Shown one piece after another: positions 9,119 to 17,309 of a DNA stretch of 57,133 nt. The position numbers and the translations under genes are program-made. The notes beneath the pieces were generated by a model. That model was given only the letters and a program-made list of their open reading frames with translations, did not search any database and was not told the origin of the DNA. Origin of the DNA: Alphaproteobacteria bacterium (GTDB lineage: Bacteria > Pseudomonadota > Alphaproteobacteria > UBA2966); the NCBI GenBank assembly GCA_021296255.1, contig JAGWAU010000011.1:23682-80814 (forward strand), given 5' to 3'. Each line of letters starts with the position of its first letter. Position 1 is the stretch's first letter.

Positions 9119-10284
9119 GAGGCCAGCTGGTCTTTCGGGAGTCGTTTCCTGCTGTCTTCTTGACGCTCGCTTTCGGTTTGGCGGTCGCCTGCGCGCCCCA
9201 GCAAAAGCCGGACGCGCCTTACCATCACACGACCGGCGGCTTCCGCAACCCGCCCGGCAGTCCCGAACGCAATCCCTGGCATCTCCGTTTCCCCTGGTTG
9301 TTGAGCCGCATCATCGCCGGACGAGAAAACTGGCGGGTGGAGTTCCCGGAGAGCCACGTGATTCCACCCGACGACGCCCTGGCCGCCTTCCAGGCAACCG
9401 AAGGCAGAGACACGCTGACTTGGATTGGTCACATGACGGCGCTGATCCGTCTCGATGGCGTGACCGTTCTGACGGACCCTTGGCTGACCGATTTCGCCAC
9501 GCCGACACCGCCCTACGGTCCCCGCCGTTACGTTCCGCCGGGAATTGCGGTGAAGGATATGCCGAAGATCGATGTCATAGTCCTTTCGCACGGCCATTTC
9601 GACCATCTCGACCTGCCCACCCTGGACATCCTGCCCCACAAAGCGGGCATCACGGCCATCGTGCCCCTCGGGCTCGGGCATTACTTCGAGGAGCGGGGCT
9701 ATGGAACGGTGATCGAGATGGACTGGTACGACTCGGCGACCCTGAAGGGCCTGAAGTTCACGGCGTTGCCGGTGATTCACTGGTCCAAGCGGTCGTTGTT
9801 CAAGACCAGCGATACGCTGTGGGCGGGATTCGCCATCGAGGGGAGCGCCGGCAAGCGCCTCTATTTCGGCGGCGACGCGGAATACGGACCCGTCTACAAG
9901 GAAGTGGCGCAGACCCACGGCGGATTCGACTTGGCGATCATCTCGATCGGGGCCTATCTGCCCCGCAAGGTCATGCACGGTTCCCACTGCATTCCTGAGA
10001 CCTGCCTCCGGCTCGGCATGGATCTCGGCGCCCACACGTTGCTGGGCATTCACTGGGGCACGGCCCGTCTCGGCGACGACGGCTTCAACGATGCGCCCAA
10101 GGGGTTCGTCGCCGCGGGCAGGCGCGCGGGCATCCCGGATGACCGCGTCTGGATCATGCGCATCGGCGAGACGCGCGTGCTTCCGCGCCGTCCCAGGGAG
10201 CGGGTGCCGGATCCTGACAAACCTTGGAGGTGGGGTGTGACATCGGTGCCCGCACGATTCGAAGCCTCGCGCGGTACGCTCTAA
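9115..10284 (+). CDS. MBL-fold metal-dependent hydrolase, predicted lipoprotein
   Basis: This 389-residue protein belongs to the UlaG / NAPE-PLD-like metallo-beta-lactamase fold. The metal motif is VLSHGHFDHLD (about 157-167), with later His residues in PVIHWSKRS and the Asp of YFGGDAEYG. An N-terminal hydrophobic segment ends in AVAC (Cys26), a plausible lipobox, so the enzyme is probably anchored outside the inner membrane. The frame is open upstream to 9055, but ATG at 9115 overlaps the FAH stop (ATGA) and gives the signal sequence, so it is chosen. NAPE-PLD-like phosphodiesterase activity on phospholipid-type substrates is possible but unproven. Confidence 0.82.
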   Translation: MRGQLVFRESFPAVFLTLAFGLAVACAPQQKPDAPYHHTTGGFRNPPGSPERNPWHLRFPWLLSRIIAGRENWRVEFPESHVIPPDDALAAFQATEGRDTLTWIGHMTALIRLDGVTVLTDPWLTDFATPTPPYGPRRYVPPGIAVKDMPKIDVIVLSHGHFDHLDLPTLDILPHKAGITAIVPLGLGHYFEERGYGTVIEMDWYDSATLKGLKFTALPVIHWSKRSLFKTSDTLWAGFAIEGSAGKRLYFGGDAEYGPVYKEVAQTHGGFDLAIISIGAYLPRKVMHGSHCIPETCLRLGMDLGAHTLLGIHWGTARLGDDGFNDAPKGFVAAGRRAGIPDDRVWIMRIGETRVLPRRPRERVPDPDKPWRWGVTSVPARFEASRGTL

Positions 10285-10315
10285 ATTGCGAAGATGGAGA
10301 TCAGGAGGATGGAAA

Positions 10316-10903
10316 ATGTCGCAAGCTGACGCGAGTATCTACGACGTCCCGGAATTCGTTGAGGACTTGCGCCGGATCGTGCACGAGGAGACTGACGAGC
10401 GCCGGATCGTCGAACTGCTGGAACCTCACATCTTGAAGCTCGCCAGGACGATTTCCACGACCCCCGGGTGGATCAGGGACGAGCACTACGAGTGCGACCC
10501 GAACCAGGGCTTCGGCCTGCACCTGCTGCATGAGGAAGAGGACCACAGCCTTCCGGTATTCCTGTTCTCTTGGCTGCCCGGTCGGGGCACGCCGGCTCAC
10601 GATCACAAGACCTGGGGCGTGGTTGTCGGGCTGGACGGCGAGGAAACCGAGATCTTGTGGGAGCGCCTCGATGACGGTTCGACGCCCGGTTACGCGGATC
10701 TTAGGCGCGTCGGCGAACGGAAGCTGACGGTCGATACGCTGTCATCGTTCCTCGGAGACGACATCCATACCGTCCGCAACGATGGCGAGCGCACCACGCT
10801 TTCGCTCCACACATACGGCATGCACATCAACTACACCGGACGGACGCGCTTTGACCCCGACGCCAAGACGGCATCGGACTACGTCGTGGTCGTGAAGGAA
10901 TAA
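10316..10903 (+). CDS. Cysteine dioxygenase-like cupin enzyme
   Basis: This 195-residue protein matches the thiol dioxygenase cupin fold. The iron-binding histidines align with cysteine dioxygenase: PAHDHKTWG (His95, His97), the third His in GDDIHTVRN (His151) and the following SLHTYGMH element (His165). Family members oxidise cysteine or 3-mercaptopropionate to the sulfinic acid in the cytoplasm. ATG at 10316 is chosen because AGGAGG lies at 10303-10308; the frame is open further upstream without such a signal. It follows the MBL gene by 31 bp on the same strand, so co-transcription is likely. Confidence 0.83.
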   Translation: MSQADASIYDVPEFVEDLRRIVHEETDERRIVELLEPHILKLARTISTTPGWIRDEHYECDPNQGFGLHLLHEEEDHSLPVFLFSWLPGRGTPAHDHKTWGVVVGLDGEETEILWERLDDGSTPGYADLRRVGERKLTVDTLSSFLGDDIHTVRNDGERTTLSLHTYGMHINYTGRTRFDPDAKTASDYVVVVKE

Positions 10904-11077
10904 GACCCGGATAGCCCAGGCGTGGCACCTAGGAGCCGGCTTGCCGGAGGTTCAAGCGACTCTGTTCCGACAACGCCTTCCCGAGCCCGGTCATTTTGAA
11001 ATCGAATATGCAACCAAAATGTTCAAGCGAAATTTCGGCACCGATGTCAGCGCCGATCTGAGACATATGCGGAAGCG

Positions 11078-11854
11078 ATGGAAAGACCCGAGATTCGAAT
11101 TCTTGCCGAGCGTATAGCGTCGGAGAAAGAACCCGAGGTTCTGAAACGACCAAAATACGTTCAGCTGGCCGACCATATCTCCCATATGATCGAAGCCGGA
11201 GAGTGGAAACCCGGCGACCGGATTCCGTCAGAGGCGGAGATGGCGAGAACCGTCCCCGCCAGCCTGGGTACTATCCAGAAGGCGTTGGGGAGACTGGTTG
11301 AACAGGGCGCCATCGTCCGTGAACATTGTCGTGGGACCTTTGTCAACGGTCCGCGCTCGCTGCTCGGGCCTTGGCATCTCAGATTCATTGGCTCCGACGG
11401 CAGGACCCTGCTGCCGATCCATCAGAAGGTCCTCGACATCGGGAAGGTCGCGGGTGAACCCCCGTGGGGGACGTTTCTTGGTGACGCCAGCTTCTATCTG
11501 TGTATCAAGCGTATGATCGACGTCGGTGGAGAGTTCAACGCCCTGAGTCGCTTTTACGTCTCGGGAGACTTGTTCGGGAGCCTCCTCGATATGCCCGTCA
11601 CCGCTTTGGAAGGCAAGTACATCCGCGAGACCCTTCGCTCACGATTCGGCACACCGACGCTGCGTTTGGTGGAGGAGGTCTCCTGCGATGCGTTGCCGGA
11701 CGATGCCTGCCGCTCCCTTGGGCTGCCCCCTGATTCCGTCGGCATGATCTTCCACATCATGAGCCACGGGTATCGCGACGAGCCGATTTCCTATCATCTG
11801 GTCCATGTGCCGTCCAGCAATCGTCGCCTGCTGCTGAGCGAGAACGTCAACTAG
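11078..11854 (+). CDS. GntR-family regulator with UTRA domain (HutC type)
   Basis: This 258-residue protein has an N-terminal winged helix (about 24-85: QLADHISHMIEAGEWKPGDR, then IPSEAEMAR and GTIQKALGRLVEQGAI) and a C-terminal UTRA ligand-binding domain (about 95-250). It is a cytoplasmic repressor or activator that responds to a small metabolite. It precedes an amidohydrolase and a molybdoenzyme on the same strand, and a promoter with a palindrome over its start region lies in the gap after it. Control of that operon is a reasonable inference. Confidence 0.86.
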   Translation: MERPEIRILAERIASEKEPEVLKRPKYVQLADHISHMIEAGEWKPGDRIPSEAEMARTVPASLGTIQKALGRLVEQGAIVREHCRGTFVNGPRSLLGPWHLRFIGSDGRTLLPIHQKVLDIGKVAGEPPWGTFLGDASFYLCIKRMIDVGGEFNALSRFYVSGDLFGSLLDMPVTALEGKYIRETLRSRFGTPTLRLVEEVSCDALPDDACRSLGLPPDSVGMIFHIMSHGYRDEPISYHLVHVPSSNRRLLLSENVN

Positions 11855-11929
11855 AATCGATCAGGGGGCCGCGCCAGCCCGTGAAGCCGGCGTCGCGATG
11901 GAAGCCTTCAGATGTATCGCACCGTTTTT

Positions 11930-11973
11930 TTGACTCCCGACCGACGATTTGCTATCTTGAAGGCACTATATAG
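11930..11973 (+). promoter_or_regulatory. Promoter with possible operator for the amidohydrolase operon
   Basis: TTGACT (11930-11935) and TATCTT (11953-11958) are spaced by exactly 17 bp. An 8-bp perfect palindrome CTATATAG (11966-11973) covers the expected transcription start. It could be an operator for the adjacent GntR-type regulator. The amidohydrolase ATG is 62 bases further on. Confidence 0.5.
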
Positions 11974-12034
11974 CGGTTTGGAGTGTGCGCTTCGCGCTGC
12001 TCACCAATTTCACGTGGTAAGAAAGCGAGCCAAC

Positions 12035-13216
12035 ATGCCGGATGCATTGGAAAAATCCAATTACGAACTCGTCGCGGATAAGTACCGGCAACCTCAGAAG
12101 GAGATCGGCAAGGAGTGGTTCGTCGTTGACGGCGACCGCCATCTGATCGAGCCGTTGGAGGCTTTCACGAAGTATCTCGACCCGGAATTCAAGGACCGTG
12201 GCCCGTCCATCCAGGTCGACAACGGCGGCGGTGTCCGCTTGGTGCTGGAGGGCCGCATGTACCAGAAACCCGTGGGTGGCGGCATGGGCCGCCCGGAGGG
12301 CAACTCCGATTACCGGCCGCGCGGCGTGTCACTGAACCAGGAAGAGGCGATTCAACACTGCTGGGACATGCGCGACGAGGACATGGACATCACGGGTGTC
12401 GACATCGGCATGTGGATTCCCACGGCCGGTCTGTACGTGCCCGACGTCGAGGACATCGAACTTCAATACGCCCTGATGCGGGCCCTCAACGATTGGACCG
12501 GCAAGGATTTTGCCCACAGCGAACGTCACATGTGGTGCGGCTCGATCCCCCTCCAGGTGGATTACGCTGTGGCGGAGGTCAAGCGGTGCCATGAAATCGG
12601 AGCCCGCGCCATGTGGCTGCGGCCCAATATCATGCAGGACGTCTACTGGTGGAAGGAGGACTGGGATCCCGTCTGGCAGACGATGCAGGATCTCAAGATG
12701 CCGCTCCTGTTCCATGAAGCCACCGGCACCTACAACGCCACGCACAGTACCGACTACAAGTACGACATCTACTGGATGGCCCACGTCGCCTCGCATCCGC
12801 TGGAGATGTGCACGGCACTGATCGGCATCATCGGCCACGGCGTCCTGGAACGGTTCCCGGGCCTCAAGGTCATGATGTGTGAGGCCGGCGTCACCTGGGT
12901 GCCTTACTTCCTCGGCCGCATGGACGAGCACGTCGAGTCCCGCCCACCGGGCGAGATCACGCTCGAGCGTCTGCCGTCGGAATACTTCCGCGAACAGGTC
13001 TGCATCTGCGCCTTCGAGGACGACGAGCCGCTGCTCGAGGAAACCATGGAATTCATGCCCTCCAACGTCGGCTACACCAGTGACTATCCGCACTGGGATT
13101 CCAGCGGAATCAGTGGCGTGAAGCGCTATCTCGATGAGTTCCCGGATCTCGACGAGGACACCCGCAACAAGTTTTTCTCGCACAACCTCATCGATGTTTT
13201 CCAACTCGAACCCTAG
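12035..13216 (+). CDS. Amidohydrolase-2 family metal-dependent hydrolase or decarboxylase
   Basis: This 393-residue TIM-barrel protein belongs to the amidohydrolase_2 branch (ACMSD / gamma-resorcylate decarboxylase relatives). It has VDGDRHLIEP (31-40), a His in LLFHEATGTY, HVASHPLEM, then MMCEAGVTWVPYFLGRMDEH and a late SDYPHWDSS (about 347-355), all typical of this subgroup. Members hydrolyse or decarboxylate small organic acids, often with Zn or Mn. ATG at 12035 is chosen over an upstream frame extension because that extension crosses the predicted promoter. The neighbouring molybdoenzyme may act in the same route. Confidence 0.85.
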   Translation: MPDALEKSNYELVADKYRQPQKEIGKEWFVVDGDRHLIEPLEAFTKYLDPEFKDRGPSIQVDNGGGVRLVLEGRMYQKPVGGGMGRPEGNSDYRPRGVSLNQEEAIQHCWDMRDEDMDITGVDIGMWIPTAGLYVPDVEDIELQYALMRALNDWTGKDFAHSERHMWCGSIPLQVDYAVAEVKRCHEIGARAMWLRPNIMQDVYWWKEDWDPVWQTMQDLKMPLLFHEATGTYNATHSTDYKYDIYWMAHVASHPLEMCTALIGIIGHGVLERFPGLKVMMCEAGVTWVPYFLGRMDEHVESRPPGEITLERLPSEYFREQVCICAFEDDEPLLEETMEFMPSNVGYTSDYPHWDSSGISGVKRYLDEFPDLDEDTRNKFFSHNLIDVFQLEP

Positions 13217-13439
13217 TGTGGTGCCGCGGAGACACGTGAGGAAAGTCGGTCGGACTGTTTCGAGCATTTGGTCTGCGGTTTCGCTCCTCATGAGTGGGGT
13301 GGATTTGGCGTTGTAACGCGGGACCGAGAGTCCGAACTCGTCGGCTGCTTCCCTGATGTCGGAGAACGATTCACGCTCCGGCCTTCGGGTACCGGATTCG
13401 CCCTGAAGGACCGCACCCACCGAAATGGGAGGGCATGGC

Positions 13440-14690
13440 ATGGAAGACGACGACCTGGAAGGTGAATGGGTTTTCGGCTGGCCCGGGCGAAAGCGCCTGC
13501 GTAATTTTCCGAGCACGGACCCGGAAGGACGGGTGATCTACGCCCAGTCCCCCGTACTCGAGCAGGAGGGCCTGATCACCCCGGTCGACGCGTTCTTCGT
13601 GATGGCCCAGCTTCAGATGCCGGAACCGGTGCATCCCGACGATTGGGAGCTCGAGCTTCTGGGTGAGGTCGAGAAGCCGCTGACCCTGACCCTGGCGGAT
13701 ATCCGAAGACTGCCGTCGAAGACGGTGCGCGCGGTCACCGAGTGCGCCGGCAACGACGCCGATTTCTTCGAGTACCTTGGCGAACGCCTGAACGAGAAGC
13801 CGCGAATTCGCCGCATGCGGAATAAATTCGAGGATTGGAACGCACTGCGCGCCAGCGGCGACTTGACCGTCGACGAGGCCTTGGCGGCGCCCCGGGCGAC
13901 CAACCTGTGCAGCGGCGGCGAGTGGACCGGCACGCCGTTGTCGGAGGTCCTCGGCTTGGCCGGTCTGAGAAACTCGGCGGTGAGCGTCCGGGCCGAGGGC
14001 TGGGATCGCGGGCGCCCCGATCCCATGCGGCTCTACCGGGCGCTCGGCACGGCGGACGTCGAGGTCCATGATCCCGGCGAGATCAACTTCGACAAGGCCC
14101 TGCCCCTTGAGAAGGCGCTCCACCCGGACACCCTCCTGGCCTGGGCCCACAACGGCGATCACCTGTTGCACGTCCACGGCGCGCCCCTGCGCCTGGTGGT
14201 GCCGGGATGGGCCGGCAATTGGTGGGTCAAGTGGATCCAGAAGATCGAGGTCCACGATCACATGGCCGAGTGCTATCACCAGGTGCATTACTTTGTCTCC
14301 GGCAAATCCGCCGACGACCCGGCGAGCGAAATGATGACGGCCTTGGGCTGCAAGAGCCTCATCATCTATCCGCGCGACGACGACTCTCCCTTGAAACCCG
14401 GCTCGCATCTCATCCGCGGACTGGCCTGGAGCGGCGAGGGCGCAGTTACCGGGGTCGAGGTCAGCGTCGACGGGGGCCGAACCTGGACGGCCGCCCGCGT
14501 CGAGGAGACGGGGGATCGCTGGTTGTGGCGGCGGTGGTCGTCCCCGTGGGAAGTTTCGGAGCCTGGCTCCTACCGGATCTTGGCCCGGGCCACCGACGAA
14601 AAGGGCCGCGTCCAGCCGGCCCAGGAGTGGAACCACCAGCTTAAGCATTTCGACGGCATCGTCCCGGTGGACGTGACCGTCGAAGGATGA
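13440..14690 (+). CDS. Sulfite oxidase-like molybdopterin enzyme, cytoplasmic
   Basis: This 416-residue protein has a sulfite-oxidase molybdopterin domain followed by the Mo-co dimerisation domain. TVRAVTECAGN carries the Mo-ligating-type cysteine (Cys102), then GEWTGTPLSEVLGLAG and HGAPLRLVVPGWAGNWWVKW; the C-terminal part has VEVSVDGGRTW. There is no Tat or Sec signal and no haem domain, so it is probably cytoplasmic, unlike periplasmic SorA/MsrP. ATG at 13440 is preferred to 13425 because GGGAGG (13427-13432) precedes it with good spacing. Residues 106-155 differ from the usual GNRR pattern (GNDADFF), so the substrate may not be sulfite. Confidence 0.85.
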   Translation: MEDDDLEGEWVFGWPGRKRLRNFPSTDPEGRVIYAQSPVLEQEGLITPVDAFFVMAQLQMPEPVHPDDWELELLGEVEKPLTLTLADIRRLPSKTVRAVTECAGNDADFFEYLGERLNEKPRIRRMRNKFEDWNALRASGDLTVDEALAAPRATNLCSGGEWTGTPLSEVLGLAGLRNSAVSVRAEGWDRGRPDPMRLYRALGTADVEVHDPGEINFDKALPLEKALHPDTLLAWAHNGDHLLHVHGAPLRLVVPGWAGNWWVKWIQKIEVHDHMAECYHQVHYFVSGKSADDPASEMMTALGCKSLIIYPRDDDSPLKPGSHLIRGLAWSGEGAVTGVEVSVDGGRTWTAARVEETGDRWLWRRWSSPWEVSEPGSYRILARATDEKGRVQPAQEWNHQLKHFDGIVPVDVTVEG

Positions 14691-14732
14691 TGGCGCCGCT
14701 TGCCGTCCTTCGACTCCGACCGAAGGCGCGCC

Positions 14733-14759
14733 GATCGAAGCTATTCGAGAACTTCGATC
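14733..14759. repeat. Hairpin repeat, copy 1 (terminator-like)
   Basis: Arms GATCGAAG (14733-14740) and CTTCGATC (14752-14759) form an 8-bp hairpin between the molybdoenzyme and the oppositely oriented VOC remnant. A near-identical element occurs at 39737-39762, with the same GATCGAAGCT...AGAACTTCGATC frame and a slightly different loop. It could be a mobile or repeated terminator. Confidence 0.5.
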
Positions 14760-14967
14760 ACTCTTCCATCGGCGGGTAGCGCTTGCCCTCATCGGGTCCC
14801 TTGCTCCCTTCAGGTTGGTCGGAGATGTCGAAGTTGAGTTCGACGATGACGCCGTTGGCGTCGAGAACGAAGAGCTGCCGCAAACCCGCGCCCTCGATGA
14901 TGTTCTGACGCCAATCGACCCCATGCTCGATGGCCTGCGCCTTGAAAGCGTCGAAAGCGAAAAATCG
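14758..14967 (-). pseudogene. VOC/glyoxalase-family gene remnant
   Basis: The minus strand reads FFAFDAFKAQAIEHGVDWRQ followed by GLRQLFVLDANGVIVELNFD and ends at a stop. This is the C-terminal part of a VOC (glyoxalase / dioxygenase superfamily) protein, including the metal-ligand Glu in VIVELNF. Upstream of about 14967 the frame is lost. Minus-strand reading in another frame up to about 15130 (for example TRPAGHGIAHMIEHHPDPRY) may be more of the same gene, which would mean at least one frameshift plus a missing 5' end. Confidence 0.55.
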
Positions 14968-15203
14968 CCCGCGCCGAGGACGACTGGCTGCCGACGTCGC
15001 TCCAAGGCTTGAGACGCGGGATATTGCCGTAATCTGGTTGCAGCTCTCCCGTTACTTGCGGCGCGTACCGAGGGTCTGGATGATGTTCAATCATGTGGGC
15101 AATGCCGTGGCCGGCGGGCCGCGTTGCAATTTCAATGGGGGTATGGGTTGGGCTCGCACCGCCATAGCGCGATTACGGGGATCCGTCTCGCCCTGACCTC
15201 TTC

Positions 15204-16079
15204 ATGACGTCACGCCTGCCTCAATCCTCGCCGCTCGTCGGTGGCCTGTGGATGCTCGGCGCGATCTGTTCGTTCACGTCGCTCGCGCTGGCCGGACGCG
15301 AGCTGTCGGGGGAACTCAACGCCTTTCAGATCATGCTCTACCGCAGTGCCATTTCGCTGCTCGTCATCGTCGGCTTCCTGGCGCGCGGCGGACTCGGAGA
15401 AACGGGCTTCGGTCAATTGCGAACCTCGATTCCCGCCTTTCACCTTGGCCGCAACATCGTTCACTACGTTGGACAATACAGCTGGTTCTACGCGCTTCCC
15501 CTGATACCGCTGGTGCAGATAACGGCGCTCGAGTTCAGCGCGCCGATCTGGACGGTCCTGCTTGCCGCCCTGGTCCTTGGAGAGCGACTGACCGTCCGAC
15601 GGGCTCTCGCTGTCCTCCTCGGCTTTGGCGGAATCCTGGTGATCCTCCGTCCAGGGGTCGTCCCGGTCGAGTCGGCGGCCCTTATCGTGCTGGCGGCCGC
15701 GTTCTGCTACGCCGTCGTCTTCGTCGTTACCAAGCGCATGACGGCGACTGAAACGCCGCTCGCCATTCTTTTCTACATGTTCCTGATCCAGTTCGTGATC
15801 GGACTCGGCCCGGCGCTTCCGGGACTCGTCGTGCCCACGGCGGAGGATTGGCCGTGGGTGATCGCGGTCGGGATTGCCGGCCTCACCGCCCACTACTGTC
15901 TGACGCGCGCCTTCATGGCCGCCGAAACGGGCGTCGTGATTCCGGTCGATTTCCTGCGGCTGCCGTTGATCGGCGTGATCGGCTGGCTGCTCTATGGCGA
16001 GGGCGTAGAGATCTGGCTGGTTGTCGGAGCTGGACTGATCGTCACCGGTATCTGGATCAACACCCGCGAGAGTCCTTGA
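15204..16079 (+). CDS. DMT-superfamily transporter with two EamA domains
   Basis: This 291-residue protein has ten hydrophobic segments arranged as two EamA repeats, the normal size for RhaT/YdcZ-type small-metabolite exporters. Landmarks are YRSAISLLVIVGFL in the first repeat, LEFSAPIWTVLLAALVLGER at the end of the first repeat, and the closing YGEGVEIWLVVGAGLIVTG segment. It acts in the inner membrane; the substrate is unknown. It starts at ATG 15204 and converges with the TauD gene, with only 6 bp between the two stop codons. Confidence 0.87.
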   Translation: MTSRLPQSSPLVGGLWMLGAICSFTSLALAGRELSGELNAFQIMLYRSAISLLVIVGFLARGGLGETGFGQLRTSIPAFHLGRNIVHYVGQYSWFYALPLIPLVQITALEFSAPIWTVLLAALVLGERLTVRRALAVLLGFGGILVILRPGVVPVESAALIVLAAAFCYAVVFVVTKRMTATETPLAILFYMFLIQFVIGLGPALPGLVVPTAEDWPWVIAVGIAGLTAHYCLTRAFMAAETGVVIPVDFLRLPLIGVIGWLLYGEGVEIWLVVGAGLIVTGIWINTRESP

Positions 16080-16085
16080 GGCCCC

Positions 16086-17015
16086 TCAAATGGTCTCGAT
16101 CGGGTCTCCTTCGACCGGGGTCGAAGGACGGCCGTCGACGCCGACTGGCACGTCGCCGGCCAGGGTCACCCGGTAGAACAGCCGGTCGAAATCGGAATCA
16201 AGGATGTCCACCGGTGCCAGATGACAGGTCGCGCGGTTGTCCCAGAACGCGATGCTCCCGGGCTGCCAGGCGAAGCGGACCGTGTACTCCGCCCGGATGA
16301 TGTGTTCCCACAGGAACTGCAGCAGGACCTCGCTCTCGCGCGGGGACATGCCGATGATCGACTTGAGGAACGATGGGCTGACGAACAGAACCCTTTCTCC
16401 GGATTCCGGGTGAACGCGGATCAGGGGATGTTCGCTGACCATCCCGCTGCTTTGCACCGTTTCCTTCAAGTACGGTGAGGCCTCCGTTCCGGGAGGTGCC
16501 GTGATGCGGTGGACGCCGCGCAAGCCGTCCAGGAACCGGCGCATGGTCTCCGATAGGCCGCTGTAGGCCGCCGCGAGGTTGGTCCACTGCGTGTCGCCGC
16601 CATAGGGCGGCACGATGTGGCCACGGAGGATGGAGCCCGCGGGCGGGTTGATGGCGCAGGTGATGTCGGTATGCCAGCCCGTCCAGGCGCGCGCGAGCAG
16701 TTCGCCCGAATAGCGCCTGGCCTTCCGATGCTTCGAGACCTCGTAGACTTCGGGATGCCCCTCGACACTGCCGTACACCGCGTGACCGGACGTCACGTCG
16801 CCGAACTGCCGCGCGAAACCGACGTGCTGGTCGTGATCGAGAAACTGGTCGCGGAAGAAGATCACCTTCCATGTCACCAGCGCGTCGCGGATGTCCCGGA
16901 TCTCTCGAGGCGCGAGAGGCCGCGTCAGATCGACGCCCGCGATCTCCGCGCCCGTGTGAATCGACAATGGCGATACATCGATGGAGAGATCGCCGGGCGC
17001 AACTCTCAACGCCAT
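16086..17015 (-). CDS. TauD/TfdA-family 2-oxoglutarate dioxygenase
   Basis: This 309-residue Fe(II)/2-oxoglutarate dioxygenase is of normal family length. The facial triad is visible: GWHTDI (His115, Asp117) and DNRATCHLAP (His265), with the 2-oxoglutarate-binding Arg in LFYRVTL (Arg282). Relatives hydroxylate taurine, alkyl sulfates, 2,4-D or similar acids, releasing sulfite or phenols. GGAGGT precedes the ATG at 17015. A sulfite-oxidase-like enzyme and several TSUP permeases in the window would suit a sulfonate substrate, but no neighbour proves it. Confidence 0.88.
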   Translation of the reverse strand: MALRVAPGDLSIDVSPLSIHTGAEIAGVDLTRPLAPREIRDIRDALVTWKVIFFRDQFLDHDQHVGFARQFGDVTSGHAVYGSVEGHPEVYEVSKHRKARRYSGELLARAWTGWHTDITCAINPPAGSILRGHIVPPYGGDTQWTNLAAAYSGLSETMRRFLDGLRGVHRITAPPGTEASPYLKETVQSSGMVSEHPLIRVHPESGERVLFVSPSFLKSIIGMSPRESEVLLQFLWEHIIRAEYTVRFAWQPGSIAFWDNRATCHLAPVDILDSDFDRLFYRVTLAGDVPVGVDGRPSTPVEGDPIETI

Positions 17016-17309
17016 GCATTACCTCCAGTCGTCACGATTTCAACCACGTACGAGGCCAGCGTAGGACGCCACGATTCCACGCGCAACCGGCTTTCGAACG
17101 CTCCGGATCGTTCTGGTCTCTCGGTTTCCCGAGTACGGCGCAACTGGCCGGAAAAGAGCCGGCGCCGGCGAAAGCGGATGACGATCGATGACGCCATCTC
17201 GGTGGTCGAAGAGGCAAAGCTCAAGAAATTGATGTCGACCTTCCGCTCCCGCATGTCGGCGGGCTGAACGGGCGGATAGGAGGTACGCCGCCGTAGGAGA
17301 CGGGGAACG

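Noticed and set aside
13222..13420. Minus-strand reading with protein-like composition (SFSDIREAADEFGLSVPRYN)
   Set aside because: It has no start or family match, runs on as the antisense of the amidohydrolase gene, and lies in a likely promoter region. It could be a relic but I cannot support it.
13371..15005. Long open frame on the minus strand under the molybdoenzyme gene
   Set aside because: Its translation is Arg/Gly/Pro-rich without domains. It is the antisense shadow of a clearly conserved gene in high-GC DNA.
17145..17267. Short plus-strand reading (MTIDDAISVVEEAKLKKLMS)
   Set aside because: It is about 30 codons long, in the gap between two minus-strand genes, without a ribosome-binding site or homology I recognise.
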